DNA of 64,000 nucleotides from Echinometra lucunter (lineage: Eukaryota; Echinodermata; Echinoidea; Camarodonta; Echinometridae), in contig CM057161.1 of the NCBI GenBank assembly GCA_029962745.1, forward strand, positions 5,884,315-5,948,314. The letters run 5' to 3'. Both the position numbers and the translations under genes were made by a program. The notes under the pieces are model-generated. The model was not told the DNA's origin. It did no database searches and saw only the letters and a list, made by a program, of their open reading frames with translations. Shown here piece by piece: positions 35,616 to 46,698 of the stretch (its first letter is position 1; every line of letters starts with the position of its first letter).

Positions 35616-37361
35616 CTCCCAGGAATAAAAATGAAAAAAAAAAAAAAAAAGTCTCCTTCGAGAACCGAGCCGATTTCGATTCCCGGCAGAGACATTTTTT
35701 TCAACCTTTGCAAAAATTTTATGAAGGATAAGACAGCTTTGGGGAACTTTGATTTAAGCTACGCTGCTATTATTCTCTCAAAAAATTGTTTTCACATGTA
35801 TTTAATTTACATGAAAACTGCTGTATATGTCATATTTGCCTGCAAATATATAACATACATGTACATAAACGACATAAAGAAAAGAGAGATAAAGAGTGAG
35901 GGGAAGGCATACAAAGTCCGAAAAAGTTGAGTAAGAATGAGGTCCTATGCTATATCTAAACATAAATAATGTACCCCCCCCAAAACATGCACTTCCCTTT
36001 TAGCATTAATTTTGTAGAGAATCTTATTCAACATGATTAAACTGCAATATATATAATAGCATTCATACACAAACACGGTAAAAAAAAAACAAATAAACGA
36101 ACAAAAAAGACCCAAAACCCACCAATAAATCTATATATATATATATAAGATGCTATTTTTTACGTTTAAGCCAAGAGAGATTTTCGTCAGTGCAACCCCG
36201 TCTTACAAAATAATAACGTTACTAGTAGTTCCGATTGGTAAAATAACTGCAGCTTAGAAAACAGACTTTTCTGGAGGAGACAGATTGGTGCAGCTGGAAA
36301 GCATGATTTGAGCCTTAGATTTCCCCTGTCATGATTAAAATCGGCAGTAGACAACTCCGTCATCATAAAAAAATTGCATGTGACTCTGATCATCACTTGA
36401 CCATAAGCATGATTACTTTGGGGTCATTTTTCAGGGTTATTTTTCAGGACTTCCACAAACATGTCAGAAGTTGATCTTTGCCGGAAAAAGACAGATTTCT
36501 AAAAGTATATGCAAACATTTGACTCGTGTGCCTTTCGAGTATCCCGTCTGAAATGGCGCCTTGTGAGGAGAAGAAAAATAAGCCGAAGGATATGAAAACA
36601 GTTGAGCCATGAGCGAAGCAAGCTTTTTCAAGAAAGGGAAGGGGTGGCGGGGACAGTGCATGATGTGCCGACAAATGGAACGCAAATGTTTTTAAAATCT
36701 CACACCCTTCAGAGAATCAGGTGTGCCGACATAGTGTTCGAAATGGCATTATCCTGAAGTATAACCTTTCCCTATCTTGCTACGGGCGTTATTCCTAAGA
36801 AATGAATGGTTATATAAGATAGATTGAAAGCCACATCAATCCTTAAGGTTGATGAATAAAACCAGATCTATTTATTCATCGGATTCATCATTAAAAAGAT
36901 CGAAAATCATTCCTTTATCGACCACATTGAAGATTCTAGTACAGCTTGTGATAATATGTGGGCCCTGTTTTCAAGATTATTTACTCCGAGCAGACCAGAA
37001 AACAAAGAAATTTAACTTCTGAAACAAGAAAGATTTAATATTCCTTGATACTATGTAACATATTAGACACAAAATGACTATTATTCACTTGTTCATCTGT
37101 GAAACACCTGATGCTTCTCACGTCAGCACTATCTTTTACAGATATACTGTATGGTGTTTTTTCCGACATAGGATTTCACCTGTCATTATGCCAGCAATCT
37201 TTTTATATGAAGTACTAGTAGTGAGTGGTTAGGAGAGCCAAAAAGCAATTTTAGTGTGATGACTAAAAGACGAACGTTGTGATATTTGACAGGTTAGAAG
37301 CTTTATAGGAGGACACGTTCTCCATTAACCTGTTAACAATGTAGGAACAATTTACAAGCAA

Positions 37362-37604
37362 ATGGCTAACTCCACAGTACTTATCTCTAATGCTAATAAT
37401 GAGCAAAGTATACACATTTATGGAGCTCAGTTAGGAATGCCTAACACTGCTGGTCATTTTGTAAAGGTCGCAAAGGGAGATCATCCTTTCAAAAATGAGA
37501 ATGGTCTCAGATCACACGAATTTATGGTTTTCTCTGTCACACAACCAAACCGACTCCACGCCGAAGCCATACCGAAAAATTCTTTGCCATTTGGGGTGAT
37601 GTAA
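37362..37604 (+). CDS. Doubtful 80-codon ORF, frame-broken in the other copy
   Basis: It begins MANSTVLISNANNEQSIH and ends AEAIPKNSLPFGVM, with no recognisable domain. In duplicon 2A (about 16430-16671) an extra G in the fifth codon region shifts the frame, and two other codons differ by amino-acid-changing substitutions. That argues against constraint, unless the extra base is a sequence error. It is listed only because the frame is mostly shared by the copies. Confidence 0.12.
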   Translation: MANSTVLISNANNEQSIHIYGAQLGMPNTAGHFVKVAKGDHPFKNENGLRSHEFMVFSVTQPNRLHAEAIPKNSLPFGVM

Positions 37605-37965
37605 TTTTTTTCGTTTGATCTACCAGATTTAATCGGAAGGTTATCATTTCCGTTGATGTGACAGGGGTATTGAATACATTATATTAAAGGGGAAGGTCGG
37701 AATGAAGGCAGATAAATCCGCCCAGAGGAAAATGTATCCTACTCATTTACTGTTCATGGCTAAATCGAATCACATCAAAATCAAGCCCACTGTATTCCCC
37801 AATAATCATGAGACGTATGGCCGGATTTAATTTGTGCATTTACCACTGTTTACAGCATATACTTGTATGACATTATATGTTACTGGATGGACACAATCGA
37901 ATTAATGTCTTTGACCACTAGACCACACCATACCTATTTTGACACAGTCCAATGCCAAAGACGTC

Positions 37966-38038
37966 AGTGCCGGGTCGAGAATCGAACCCTCGACCCTTTG
38001 ACTAAGAGTTAAGTAAATGAACCACTACACCTCGACAC
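37966..38038 (-). mobile_element. tRNA-derived SINE head (copy B)
   Basis: Counterpart of 17025-17097, with the same A-box-like and B-box-like words. It has an extra base in the B-box arm (AACCCTCGACC on plus), which suits the stem slightly better. Confidence 0.55.
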
Positions 38039-38967
38039 GTCCACGTCAAGTGAATGATTTTATTACTATAATAATTTAACAATTAACTCAAGGGTGAATT
38101 TCAAACTAATATTTGCACTGTTCATTTCACAAAAACTTTTGCTCTGCACGATGTTACCGAGGAGGTGGAAAAGAGACTTCTACCTACCTGATGTTACCAT
38201 AACGTAGCACCTCCAAGAACGCGTCACTCACGGTCGCAGTCCTACTTCAGGGTGACCCTTCTTGTTCAACGGGCATATCTGAACTACACAAAGCGTTAAG
38301 CCTGCGCAACGCATTTAGTATGTCCAATCCCCTAATTCAATTTAACTGACGTATCAGTCAAAGGAGTAACATTCATTTAAAAAGTACAGTGACTTAATTG
38401 GAAATCCTCTCATCCTAGTCATCTGTCGATCTGTATATATATATATATCGCAGGAATTTTGACGAATGTTAGGTATAAGCTTGTCTGTCATGATGATGTA
38501 TTTAAAAAATTCTTACATCGGCGCACTAACACGGTACTAAGCTAAGTAACCTTTTCATCAAGCGTCGAACTCTGGCTGCGATTGGTTATTGCCATAAACG
38601 GGCTGGTTTAGTAAGCAAAACAGAGAAATGGAAATCTGTTTTAAGAATAACGTTAGGGATCGCTTCACTCCAAATCATAGTGAAGTACATTCTAAATCAG
38701 AGGTTCACTGATGTAGTTGAGAGCTGATTCTACCAATATGACCTTGGGTTTCCATCCCGAAAACAAAGTGATCCCTGATTTTATTGACTCCTAAAAAACT
38801 GATTTTCACTCAACTACTTTACCAGTGTACAACTGTCCCGAGATATAACTTGACGTATTCTGAATATTTTCACGAAAATATGAGCTCATGATTTGTTAAA
38901 AGTCATGTACACGTGAAGAACTTTTAACAGGATCTGGGGCTTTAACCTCTATCCTAATGCCACCCGG

Positions 38968-39285
38968 GGGTGTTTCATAAAGCTGTTAGTAAAGTTACGA
39001 ATGACTTTACGAACGACCTGAATATGGCAAGCCAGATGTGATTCTCAATGATTATAAATCGCATCAGCTAAAGATGAAATATGCAGACGTAGATTAACAT
39101 TAATATTCTTTGCAAACATTTTTATTGCAATCTATATCTTTTGCTACTATTCAGTTGAGATTATTGGAAATGCAGCCACACTTTGTTAAAACGTTAGGAA
39201 AATTTTTGGGCATCCCACTTGGCACTTCATATCAAGTCGTTCGTAAAGTCATGCGTAACTTTACGAACAGCTTTATGAAACACCC
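38968..39285. mobile_element. Palindromic MITE, GGGTGTTTCATAAAGC family (copy B)
   Basis: Counterpart of 18020-18338. It is flanked flush by ACCCGG at 38962-38967 and 39286-39291, as in copy A, so the insertion predates the split of the two copies. Confidence 0.85.
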
Positions 39286-40235
39286 ACCCGGTTGATGAAT
39301 GGGCCTTTCCCCCTCACATGCCATTCCTATATCCCACATCCTCATTTCAAGGACATCTTAGCTCATATTTACTTCATCTGATTGGATCTGTCAAGATGGA
39401 ATATACACACGCCACTGGGAACTTTAATCAAAATGGGCTTTGATCTGCAAACAGAAATTTTTTGATGAAAGCATTGATGCCTGTTAAGAAACATGAATTG
39501 TCACTCTTCAATTATAAATGGAGGGGGGGGGGGAGGGAATGCAAATTCATTTAAAGATGAAATGTTCAAGAGATAAGATCTTTGTTTGTAAGAATAGAGT
39601 ATGCCGAAATGATAAAGAAATAGACAATTTTAGGTATGGTAGGTGAGATACAATGCACTTTATGTTTACTGAGCTTGTTGAGTGAGTAAAATGCATTTGA
39701 AGCTTGTGTAGATGTTATGGATAAGAAACAACCGCACTGATGAAACCTCTGTGTGTTGAAAACAAACATGTCTTATTAAAGAAGCACTTGCTTGCCTACT
39801 ATGGGATGGCATCTGAAGTTATATGGTTAAAGTAAAGTCATATTTCCGTGATTCAGTAATTAATTGAGGAAACATGAATAGATACTAACAGTTACCAGGG
39901 GAATCATCGGGCAAAGAAGTATCTTGTCAGTGTTTCAACTCAATCATGTTAATGCGTGCTTTAAGAGAACACCATCGCTGTTTCACGATTCCCTGTTAGC
40001 TAAATCCAGAACTTTGATTTTGTGAGTTTTGTATCTGTGGTTCAAAACCATGTTTCTGAGAAAACACAACAGTTTTTGATTAAATCATAATTATCAAGAC
40101 GCTGAATCCTGTCTGAAAAATGAAGCTGTAAACGCCCTATGATAAATTATCACAAGGAAAATGGGTGAAAAGTAAATGGGTAATTTTTTTTTTTGTCAAT
40201 CGCGCTCCCCCTTTGCCCAAGTTTCTCCCCCAAAG

Positions 40236-40420
40236 TTTGATGGGAATGGAAGCACTCCCGTGTAACCTTGAGCTGCGCGATGTGGTCTTGTCATATTACA
40301 CTTATCAGCAATGTTTCATCAGAAAGATTAAAACAGCAAAGCTTGATCCTGTAAGTGGGAAATGCTTTGGAGAGGCGACATTTCATTTTGTGCACCTGAC
40401 AGAGAAATGTGAACCACAAG
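40236..40420 (+). CDS. Possible coding exon, unknown product (duplicon 2B)
   Basis: Counterpart of 19293-19477, bounded by the acceptor-like TTTCTCCCCCAAAG and the donor CAAG|GTACTT. One substitution separates the copies (Leu here, Pro in A), while the flanks carry several indels. The frame and both splice-like signals are intact. The product is unrecognised. Confidence 0.25.
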
Positions 40421-42282
40421 GTACTTAGGCTCCGTAATCAAGATTGGAACATAATACGCTGTATCCCTTACTTATGCCTCTCTCTTATAAAACCCAAACA
40501 TTAAATAGAAAAACACCTGAAGAAATAAATCATATGCGGAAATTCGTAACTTACAGCCCTGGGAATACTGCTCCTTTCATGTTTTGGCCCTGTACCCAAG
40601 GGCGCTTACCTTCCACCCACCTTTCCTTTAAAAGAAATATTTATTTTCTTTGACATAAATGGGATATTTTATCGAGTTCTTTGAAAAAGCCAATAGCTTT
40701 TACTTCACACGGAAATGCAAGCATTAGTGATTGTAGCCAAATTTGGTGAAAATAGATTGTTGGATGCACGCTAGAGTAAAATGCATACCCCAAAGAACTG
40801 TGTAAATAGGTAAATGGTAAACATTTGATCATAAGTCACCTAACTTTGTGCCAGGCTTAATCCCTTTTCTTGGTGCTTAGATTGAGTCCAACATTTTATG
40901 GAGTACCAGATGTCAATTTTTTATTTTTATGCTTGACATATTTCTGTAACTAAAGGGAATTTAGATTAATAAATGAATTAAAAAAAAACCCCAACAAACT
41001 GCTTTATCAATAGCGTTTCCATGGCCGCAAAAGGAATTTGTTTGCTTCGGAACAATGGTGGTTTAACTGAACTTGACGGTTAACACAATGCATTACATAA
41101 AACAACAAATTATGTTTAAAATGGTTTTAATCGACACTGGTTTCAAGAGTACCGGCCACTGATGTATTCAACTGGTTCTTGGGAGTTATTTCACATCTTC
41201 TAAAGATATCTACACTTAAACCGGGTTTGCGTTATTTGTTGGAAGTTTTTCCTGGCTCAAGCTTCAGGATTGCAGTTTATAAAAAACAAGATGACAATCG
41301 AGGAGGCTGGCACAGAGAGGTTTCTGAAAAAAAAATGCTTTACGATTCGTTTCAGTTGTTCATTATGTTTGTCGATTAATAAGCATATATTGCATGTAAA
41401 GCTAATTTCAAAAAATCAGAACATGAAAATAATTAATCTCAGTTGTGACCAATTTCCCTTCTACAATAAGTGCTCTCGGTGCCCACTGTAATCAAGTTAT
41501 TTTGGTTTAATACTAGAATTACCACAGTGAGCAATTATTTTTTTCCCCAGGATTTAATCATGGAATTTGATGTATTGACTTAGCGATAAAGTTGAAATGA
41601 ATAAACCCCAAAGAAAATAAAATATATAGTTGTGAGAAACGCTTTATCGCCTTTATACCTCACATTGCATGATGTCTAAATAGAATACATCAATTTCTTT
41701 GTGGGGAAATCTGGTTACCAACTCTAGCACTAAAAGGTGATTCTGTTTATAGACCTTCACCTACTTTTTCAGATTTTTTTTTTTTTCAAAGCACCTATGA
41801 ATTCATTCAGCCATTTCCTTTGATATCATGGTATCGCCCCCTTAATAATAAGGCGTATTCCGAGACGCTGATATCACTTTACCTTCTCTCGCTGTTTTAT
41901 TCATTGCCCAGGGGCCGGGATGGTACCCAACGAAGGTCTAACTCGTTATTAACGAACCTCACCCCTCGAACATTCATCCCAATTCATTCCATCATTGATG
42001 AGGGTACAGAGCATCCCATTCCCCGGTGGGTGAAATAAGACCCGGTCAACAGCTCGAAGGAAAGTTCTTGGATATTTCAGTCAAAGGTCATATTTCGTCA
42101 AAAGAAGGGATGAAATGGGAATGGTGTGAAGTTGTGTGGACGCCAATAAAAGAATAGATACTTGCGTCTTTTAAGTTTAGGAATAAAACACTGCCCATTA
42201 CCGAAAATATAATCATTCACTGTTTTGAACAGAGAAAAAGTGAGAATATTTTGTTTGGATATCTGAAAACTTTTGTTTCTTC

Positions 42283-42450
42283 AACTGATTGATTGATTGA
42301 TTTATTCGCAATGCCTTGAGCCTATAACAGTAAATAGAATAGTCAACGAAGAATGGAACAAAATTAAATAAGCTTGAACAGAATAACCCAACCTGCTCAT
42401 TTCTAGACGGGTCCTAAACATACAAAATTATTAAGTTAAAATGACGCCTT
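42283..42450 (-). mobile_element. LINE 3' end with (AATC)n tail, duplicon 2B
   Basis: Counterpart of 21342-21485. On the minus strand the tail reads GCGAATAAATCAATCAATCA. It abuts a second, different LINE end (42454-42545), so one element probably inserted into or beside the other. Confidence 0.5.
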
Positions 42451-42453
42451 TTT

Positions 42454-42545
42454 TCAGTTCAGTTCAGTTCAGTTCAGTTCAGTTTTATTTTTTTCTCATT
42501 TCCAACAAAACAGTAGACAAAATCCATTACGGATTGAGAGAAATT
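42454..42545 (-). mobile_element. LINE 3' end with (CTGAA)n tail
   Basis: On plus it starts as six CAGTT units followed by TTATTTTTTTCTCATTTCC. Read on minus this is GTTGGAAATGAG, A/T-rich sequence, then (CTGAA)n. The same kind of end, with a pentanucleotide tail after an AATAAA-like stretch, appears at 50612-50830 and 62930-63085. Confidence 0.55.
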
Positions 42546-42707
42546 CTTTAAAAAAAAAAAGAATATGTGAAATTTCTAAAACAATAACAAAAACATATAC
42601 CACGTATACAAATTAGAATGTATGTATCCACCTTGCAGAGAAAAGAGAAAAGTGCTCTCTCTTTAGGCAATTTCAATCATAATAGCATGACATTCGCTTT
42701 CTTCTCA

Positions 42708-43053
42708 ATGGTGGCCCTGAAGTACGCTCGACAACAGGTCATATGCGACGTGAATTTCGCGGGCAACTTTGCGTCCCAGTCGCGAAATTCGCAACCCGTG
42801 ACGCAAACTTTGCGTCCCGGTCGCGAATTTTGCATCCCGGGTCATTAATTTCGAACCCTGGGTCATGAATTTCGAGTACGGGTCATGAATTTCCCAGTAC
42901 AGGTCATACATTTCCCATTCCTGGTCATGAGTTTTGCGACCCGGGTCATGAATTTCGAGTCACGAGTCGCGAACTTCGCGACTGGGACGCAAAGTTGGCC
43001 GCGAACTTCACGTGGCACATGACCCGATGTCGAGCTTACTTCAGGGCCACCAT
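42708..43053. mobile_element. Inverted-repeat element built from ~21/41-bp modules
   Basis: The termini ATGGTGGCCCTGAAGTA and, inverted, TACTTCAGGGCCACCAT, with homology for about 100 bp inward (for example CAACTTTGCGTCCCAGTCGC on both arms when read inversely). The interior is a tandem of ~41-bp and ~21-bp units around GGGTCATGAATTTCGAG. The direct repeat CTTCTC flanks it (about 42701-42706 and 43055-43060). It is CG-rich against AT-rich surroundings. The minus-strand frame of 68 codons is a by-product of the 21-base period. Confidence 0.75.
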
Positions 43054-43344
43054 ACTTCTCTGACTCTCAGGTGATGGGTTTTCCCTAAATTTCCTCTTTA
43101 AATGAGCAGTTTTTTTTTCCAAATTGATAGGAAAGGAGTTTCAAAGTTTTGTATCAATGTAACACAACGAATTTCCAATGCTACCTGCTCTTTTTTGTTC
43201 GCTAAAGTTGTATTGGGGATTGCCGAAAGCCATTGTGACTGCCTTTGCCATTTCTCTGCATGAATGAATGTGAAAATGGAATACATTCTTAATAATGGAG
43301 ATGTGCACACTGCCATGTGGGCTAGAAATCCAGTAATAAGGGGT

Positions 43345-43470
43345 AATAACAATAACTTTGTAAAGCACATTGATGTAATCCAGTAATGCGCTATATAAAT
43401 ACAACATCTTCCTCCTCCTCCTCTTCTTCTTCTTCTTCTTCTTCTTCTTCTTCTTCTCTTTCTTTTTCGT
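43345..43470 (+). mobile_element. SINE 3' tail fragment with (CTT)n
   Basis: TTTGTAAAGCACATTGATG, then ATCCAGTAATGCGCTATATA and AATACAAC, lead into a CTC/CTT tract. This is the common 'GCGCTATATAAATA' SINE ending followed by a simple repeat. The promoter half is missing. Confidence 0.5.
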
Positions 43471-43563
43471 CTTCGTCTTCTCCTTAATAATGTGCTGTCT
43501 TGGACGCAGCATACCATCAAAAGTTAACACCAGTGGTTCAGTGAACGAAGAACTAGCAGTGCC

Positions 43564-43565
<2 letters not shown>

Positions 43566-43600
<35 letters not shown>
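43566..43600. repeat. (TC)n microsatellite
   Basis: About 16 TC units, close to the CTT tract at 43425-43457. Confidence 0.95.
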
Positions 43601-43970
43601 TCTCCCATCTCACTCTTGATCTAACTCTGCTATCTCTACGCTGCTCATTGTCTTCTTTCTTTTATTTATAGTAAATGTGGATTATTCAGTATTTTTCAAG
43701 TGTTTGTTTAGGTCGGACCTTTTTGGGGGTCGTTTGACGTCTAGTTCCATCAAGCTTTAGATAAAACTTTGAAGAGTCATTCAAGATAACATTTGAATGA
43801 TAACACCATATATAATCTATGTACAATAATGATTTTATGTATACATACCTGTATATGCTGTATATACATACAAACATGCATAAGACCCGAGGAGGTTAGA
43901 AATTTTTAAAATAAAACTTTGCAACTGGAATTGTTAATGGCATACTTAAATTTATTGCTTCTACATGTAC

Positions 43971-43975
<5 letters not shown>

Positions 43976-44001
<26 letters not shown>

Positions 44002-44010
44002 CGGGCGTGG

Positions 44011-44055
<45 letters not shown>
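43976..44055. repeat. Compound (GT)n-(AT)n microsatellite
   Basis: A GT tract at 43978-44019, with a GCGGGCGTGG interruption, passes into (AT)n at 44020-44054. Confidence 0.95.
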
Positions 44056-44058
<3 letters not shown>

Positions 44059-44384
44059 ATATATCAATAAATCTGACAAATAAAATTATGACAGTTGACG
44101 CACTAGAAAAAAAAAAAACGCCTCGTGGCAATGTGCCTATCGCACACATTGCACCCATTTAGTACCTCCTCTTTGAAAGAAGAACGTGGGACGTAAAAAC
44201 GTCGCCTGCCTCTTGGTCGTGACCTTCACCGCTCTTGTCATATCAAGGAGCTTTTTAAAGGTAACGTTAGGTTGTTTTTTTTTTGTATCCCCATTTTTCA
44301 AGTTATTGGTAATAGCAGCGCTTTTGTAAGAAAGAACGTTTGTTAATCGGAACGGAAAGCATCTGTAAATATGAAAAGCATTCT

Positions 44385-44630
44385 ACACTCTCAGAAAAAT
44401 GATGCTGAGTAGAATCTCTTCTTGTCCCACATTTGGAACTTTTAAAGGTTCTTCAAAGAACCATTAATAGCCTATAAAGGTTCTTTAAAGGGTTCTAAAG
44501 GAGTCTTTAGAATCAACTGTACAAGGAACCTTTGGGGGTTCTTGAAAATGTAAAGAACCCTTTACAGAACCCTTCTTCTGGAGGTTGTAAATTCCTGACA
44601 GTTCTAACTAATACATTTTTCTTAGAGTGT
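44385..44630. mobile_element. MITE with ACACTCT(C/A)AGAAAAATG termini
   Basis: The left end ACACTCTCAGAAAAATG is matched inversely by the right end CATTTTTCTTAGAGTGT. The interior is packed with AAAGGTTCTT and its complement, AAGAACC(T/C)TT. It is 246 bp with no ORF. No clear target-site duplication. Confidence 0.75.
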
Positions 44631-46098
44631 CTTGTGTATTGCTTGCGAGCAGACGCCAATTTAAATCGTATGTATTTGTTGTTCATTCGTGTTGCCTACA
44701 CATCCTTTTGATCTTTTGAAAGAGCTGCAGGGCCTATTTTTTGTTTAATTCCTATATGCAATCGACATATTAATCAAGATAACTTCAGAAAAGCGTAATA
44801 ATGAATCTTGTTCAAAACAAATTGATTTCCTGTTACTTGGAGGAAATACAAGCGGCATTTTCTAAGATAAAGAAGAGCTGATTAAATGTATCATTATCAT
44901 AGACAGTGTAATGGAAGAGTAGATATTCACACTGAAAAAATACAGTTTCAAGTTGAAAAAATTGTAGTATTTTTTATGCATCACGTTTGACCAAGCATGC
45001 TTAATTTTTTTTTTTTTTTACTGGGGATCTATAACGCTTATACATGTGTATTTGGAAGGGGAAATGGAACCATTTCACGTATCTGCGAACGGCTGACAGC
45101 GTACCTTTAAAGATAACCATCAAATCCTTTGACTCTTATGATCACTGCCATCTTCAAGTTCTGTAGGCGGGGCGGAATGACGCTTTTGAGTTCATTTCAC
45201 CTTCTCGACCCAAAGTTATCTTCTAGGCTCTTGCTAAGGGGGCTGTAAAACTGAATTACTAGCGTTTGAACCCCTTTCATCTGTGACGAATATAGATGAT
45301 TGATAATTCTGTATCTTTTCGTTTTGCGGTGATTTCAGCGGAGTATCGGTTTGAATTTTTATGGCATGGTATTTATATGATGAAAGTGCTCCACTGAAAT
45401 ATATAAAAAGCCTACAAAAAAATTTTCATGTATTTTTTTACATTAAAGATGAATTTGAGTTACGGTCATGCTCTTCAAGAAACTGTTTCAAAATGTTTTG
45501 GGAAAGTTTGATTGTAGTAAAATAAAAGTTTGAGTAAACAGCGTTTCTTGAGCTTTTGAAATCGTTTATTTCAAACGTGCTGAAAAGCGCAAAAACAAGA
45601 AACGGCACTGGACATATGGGACTACATACATATTCACGCCAAACACTCAAACTATTTCTTGACATATTTCGAATATGGGGCCATAACAGATTTCTGTTAT
45701 GATATTCTTATAAAATGAATTAGAAACCAAGAACTCAATTATTTCTTTAAATGTCTTATACTGTTTAACGTTACCCGTTTTGAATATCTTTTTATTTTGT
45801 ATTTAAAAAAATTATGTTTGGGAAGTGACACTCAATTTTAGTTATCCTCCACTTACGAAGGTGCTTGAGGTAAGGGCACTTAGAGATTGCTGACAACTCC
45901 TACTCCAAGATCCTGAGTGGCTAAATCTTAATTTTGACGACTCTTTCCCGTCAAATGCGGAGGGGCTGATGTTAGAGACATCCATATTCGTAGACATATT
46001 CGTTTCAACAAAATGTTCATTTCACAGGCACAAACTCGGAAACAATCATTAAATCATGTCCCACTCCATACATTTTTGTGGAGTGTTTGATAGGTCAA
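44631..46098. other. Gene-poor stretch with the first copy of a 67-bp repeat
   Basis: AT-rich. A T run lies at about 45006-45020. The small minus-strand frame at 45438-45665 has no support. The only notable item is the 67-bp direct repeat listed next. Confidence 0.45.
45121..45187. repeat. 67-bp exact direct repeat, first copy
   Basis: From CAAATCCTTTGACTCTTATG to GGCGGAATGACGCTTTT, identical to 46099-46165 with unrelated flanks on both sides. It is single-copy apart from this pair. Confidence 0.9.
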
Positions 46099-46165
46099 CA
46101 AATCCTTTGACTCTTATGATCACTGCCATCTTCAAGTTCTGTAGGCGGGGCGGAATGACGCTTTT
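46099..46165. repeat. 67-bp exact direct repeat, second copy
   Basis: Identical to 45121-45187, 978 bp downstream. The sequence between the copies shows no LTR start or end (TG...CA) and no ORF, so an LTR pair is unlikely. Confidence 0.9.
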
Positions 46166-46499
46166 TTCCTTCTCAGTTTTCTTTTATACATCTTTCTATG
46201 TTCTTTTTTTATTTTCAAAGAGTTTTTTGTTACAGTTGTTGTGATTGCAATACAGCAAAAACAACGTACATCCTGCAGAAGGGATGTTCCTCAAAACTTT
46301 CAAGGACTTGGCTTTCTCTCTGCTCATTTATCATTTCTCAGTTGAGTTCTTGCGTTCTTCTTTGATTTACTTGACTGGTGCGTCGAGTGCGATGAAACTG
46401 ATGAACAACTGGGACCAGGAATGGATGCCATCGGGGATCTCTTCAGGCACAGAAAAAGGCTTCTTCCTAGTATCACCACGGCTATCATGGACCACTTAC

Positions 46500-46698
46500 A
46501 GTGCAACTTTCTTTAGAACGGCAACTGCTTCTGGGCGGCTTGTTGTGTTGTGTCTCCACTGGTAAAGAAGAGAAGAGAAATTGACGGCTTTTCTCCGCGC
46601 CTTGGCGATGCCCTTCCCAGAATCCTTGGACTTCACCTTGAACGTCTTAGAATGGGGTGATTTGGAGATCATGCAGATAGTGAGACAACAATTTAATC
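46500..46698 (-). CDS. Possible coding exon, unknown product
   Basis: On the minus strand an acceptor-like CATTTCTTCAG precedes an open frame of about 66 codons: LNCCLTICMISKSPHSK, TFKVKSKDSGKGIAKARRK, then AVNFSSLLYQWRHNTTS and RPEAVAVLKKVA. It ends at a strong donor-like GTAAGT. The first in-frame stop (TAA) is formed by that donor itself. A basic, lysine-rich first half is followed by a helical-looking second half. The frame stays open for another 43 codons past the donor, so read-through of a pseudogene with one stop is the main alternative. No family is recognised. Confidence 0.3.

Larger units (their letters stand above)
34341..42454. repeat. Duplicon 2, copy B
   Basis: The full-length counterpart of 13448-21513, in the same orientation. 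It lies inside contig 3, with unique flanks on both sides, so B is the better supported of the two copies. On the right it passes without a break into (CAGTT)n, which is where copy A is cut off. Confidence 0.9.

Noticed and set aside
43098..43608. Minus-strand ORFs of 140 and 155 codons with long Arg/Lys runs
   Set aside because: The basic runs are the complement of CTT/CTC tracts and the ER repeats are the (TC)n tract. The rest includes a SINE tail.
45121..46165. LTR retrotransposon bounded by the 67-bp repeats
   Set aside because: The repeats are too short, lack TG...CA ends, and enclose no gag/pol-like frame, primer-binding site or polypurine tract.
46245..46565. 106-codon plus-strand ORF
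   Set aside because: It is antisense to the splice-bounded minus-strand frame, has no acceptor or donor support, and shows no domain.
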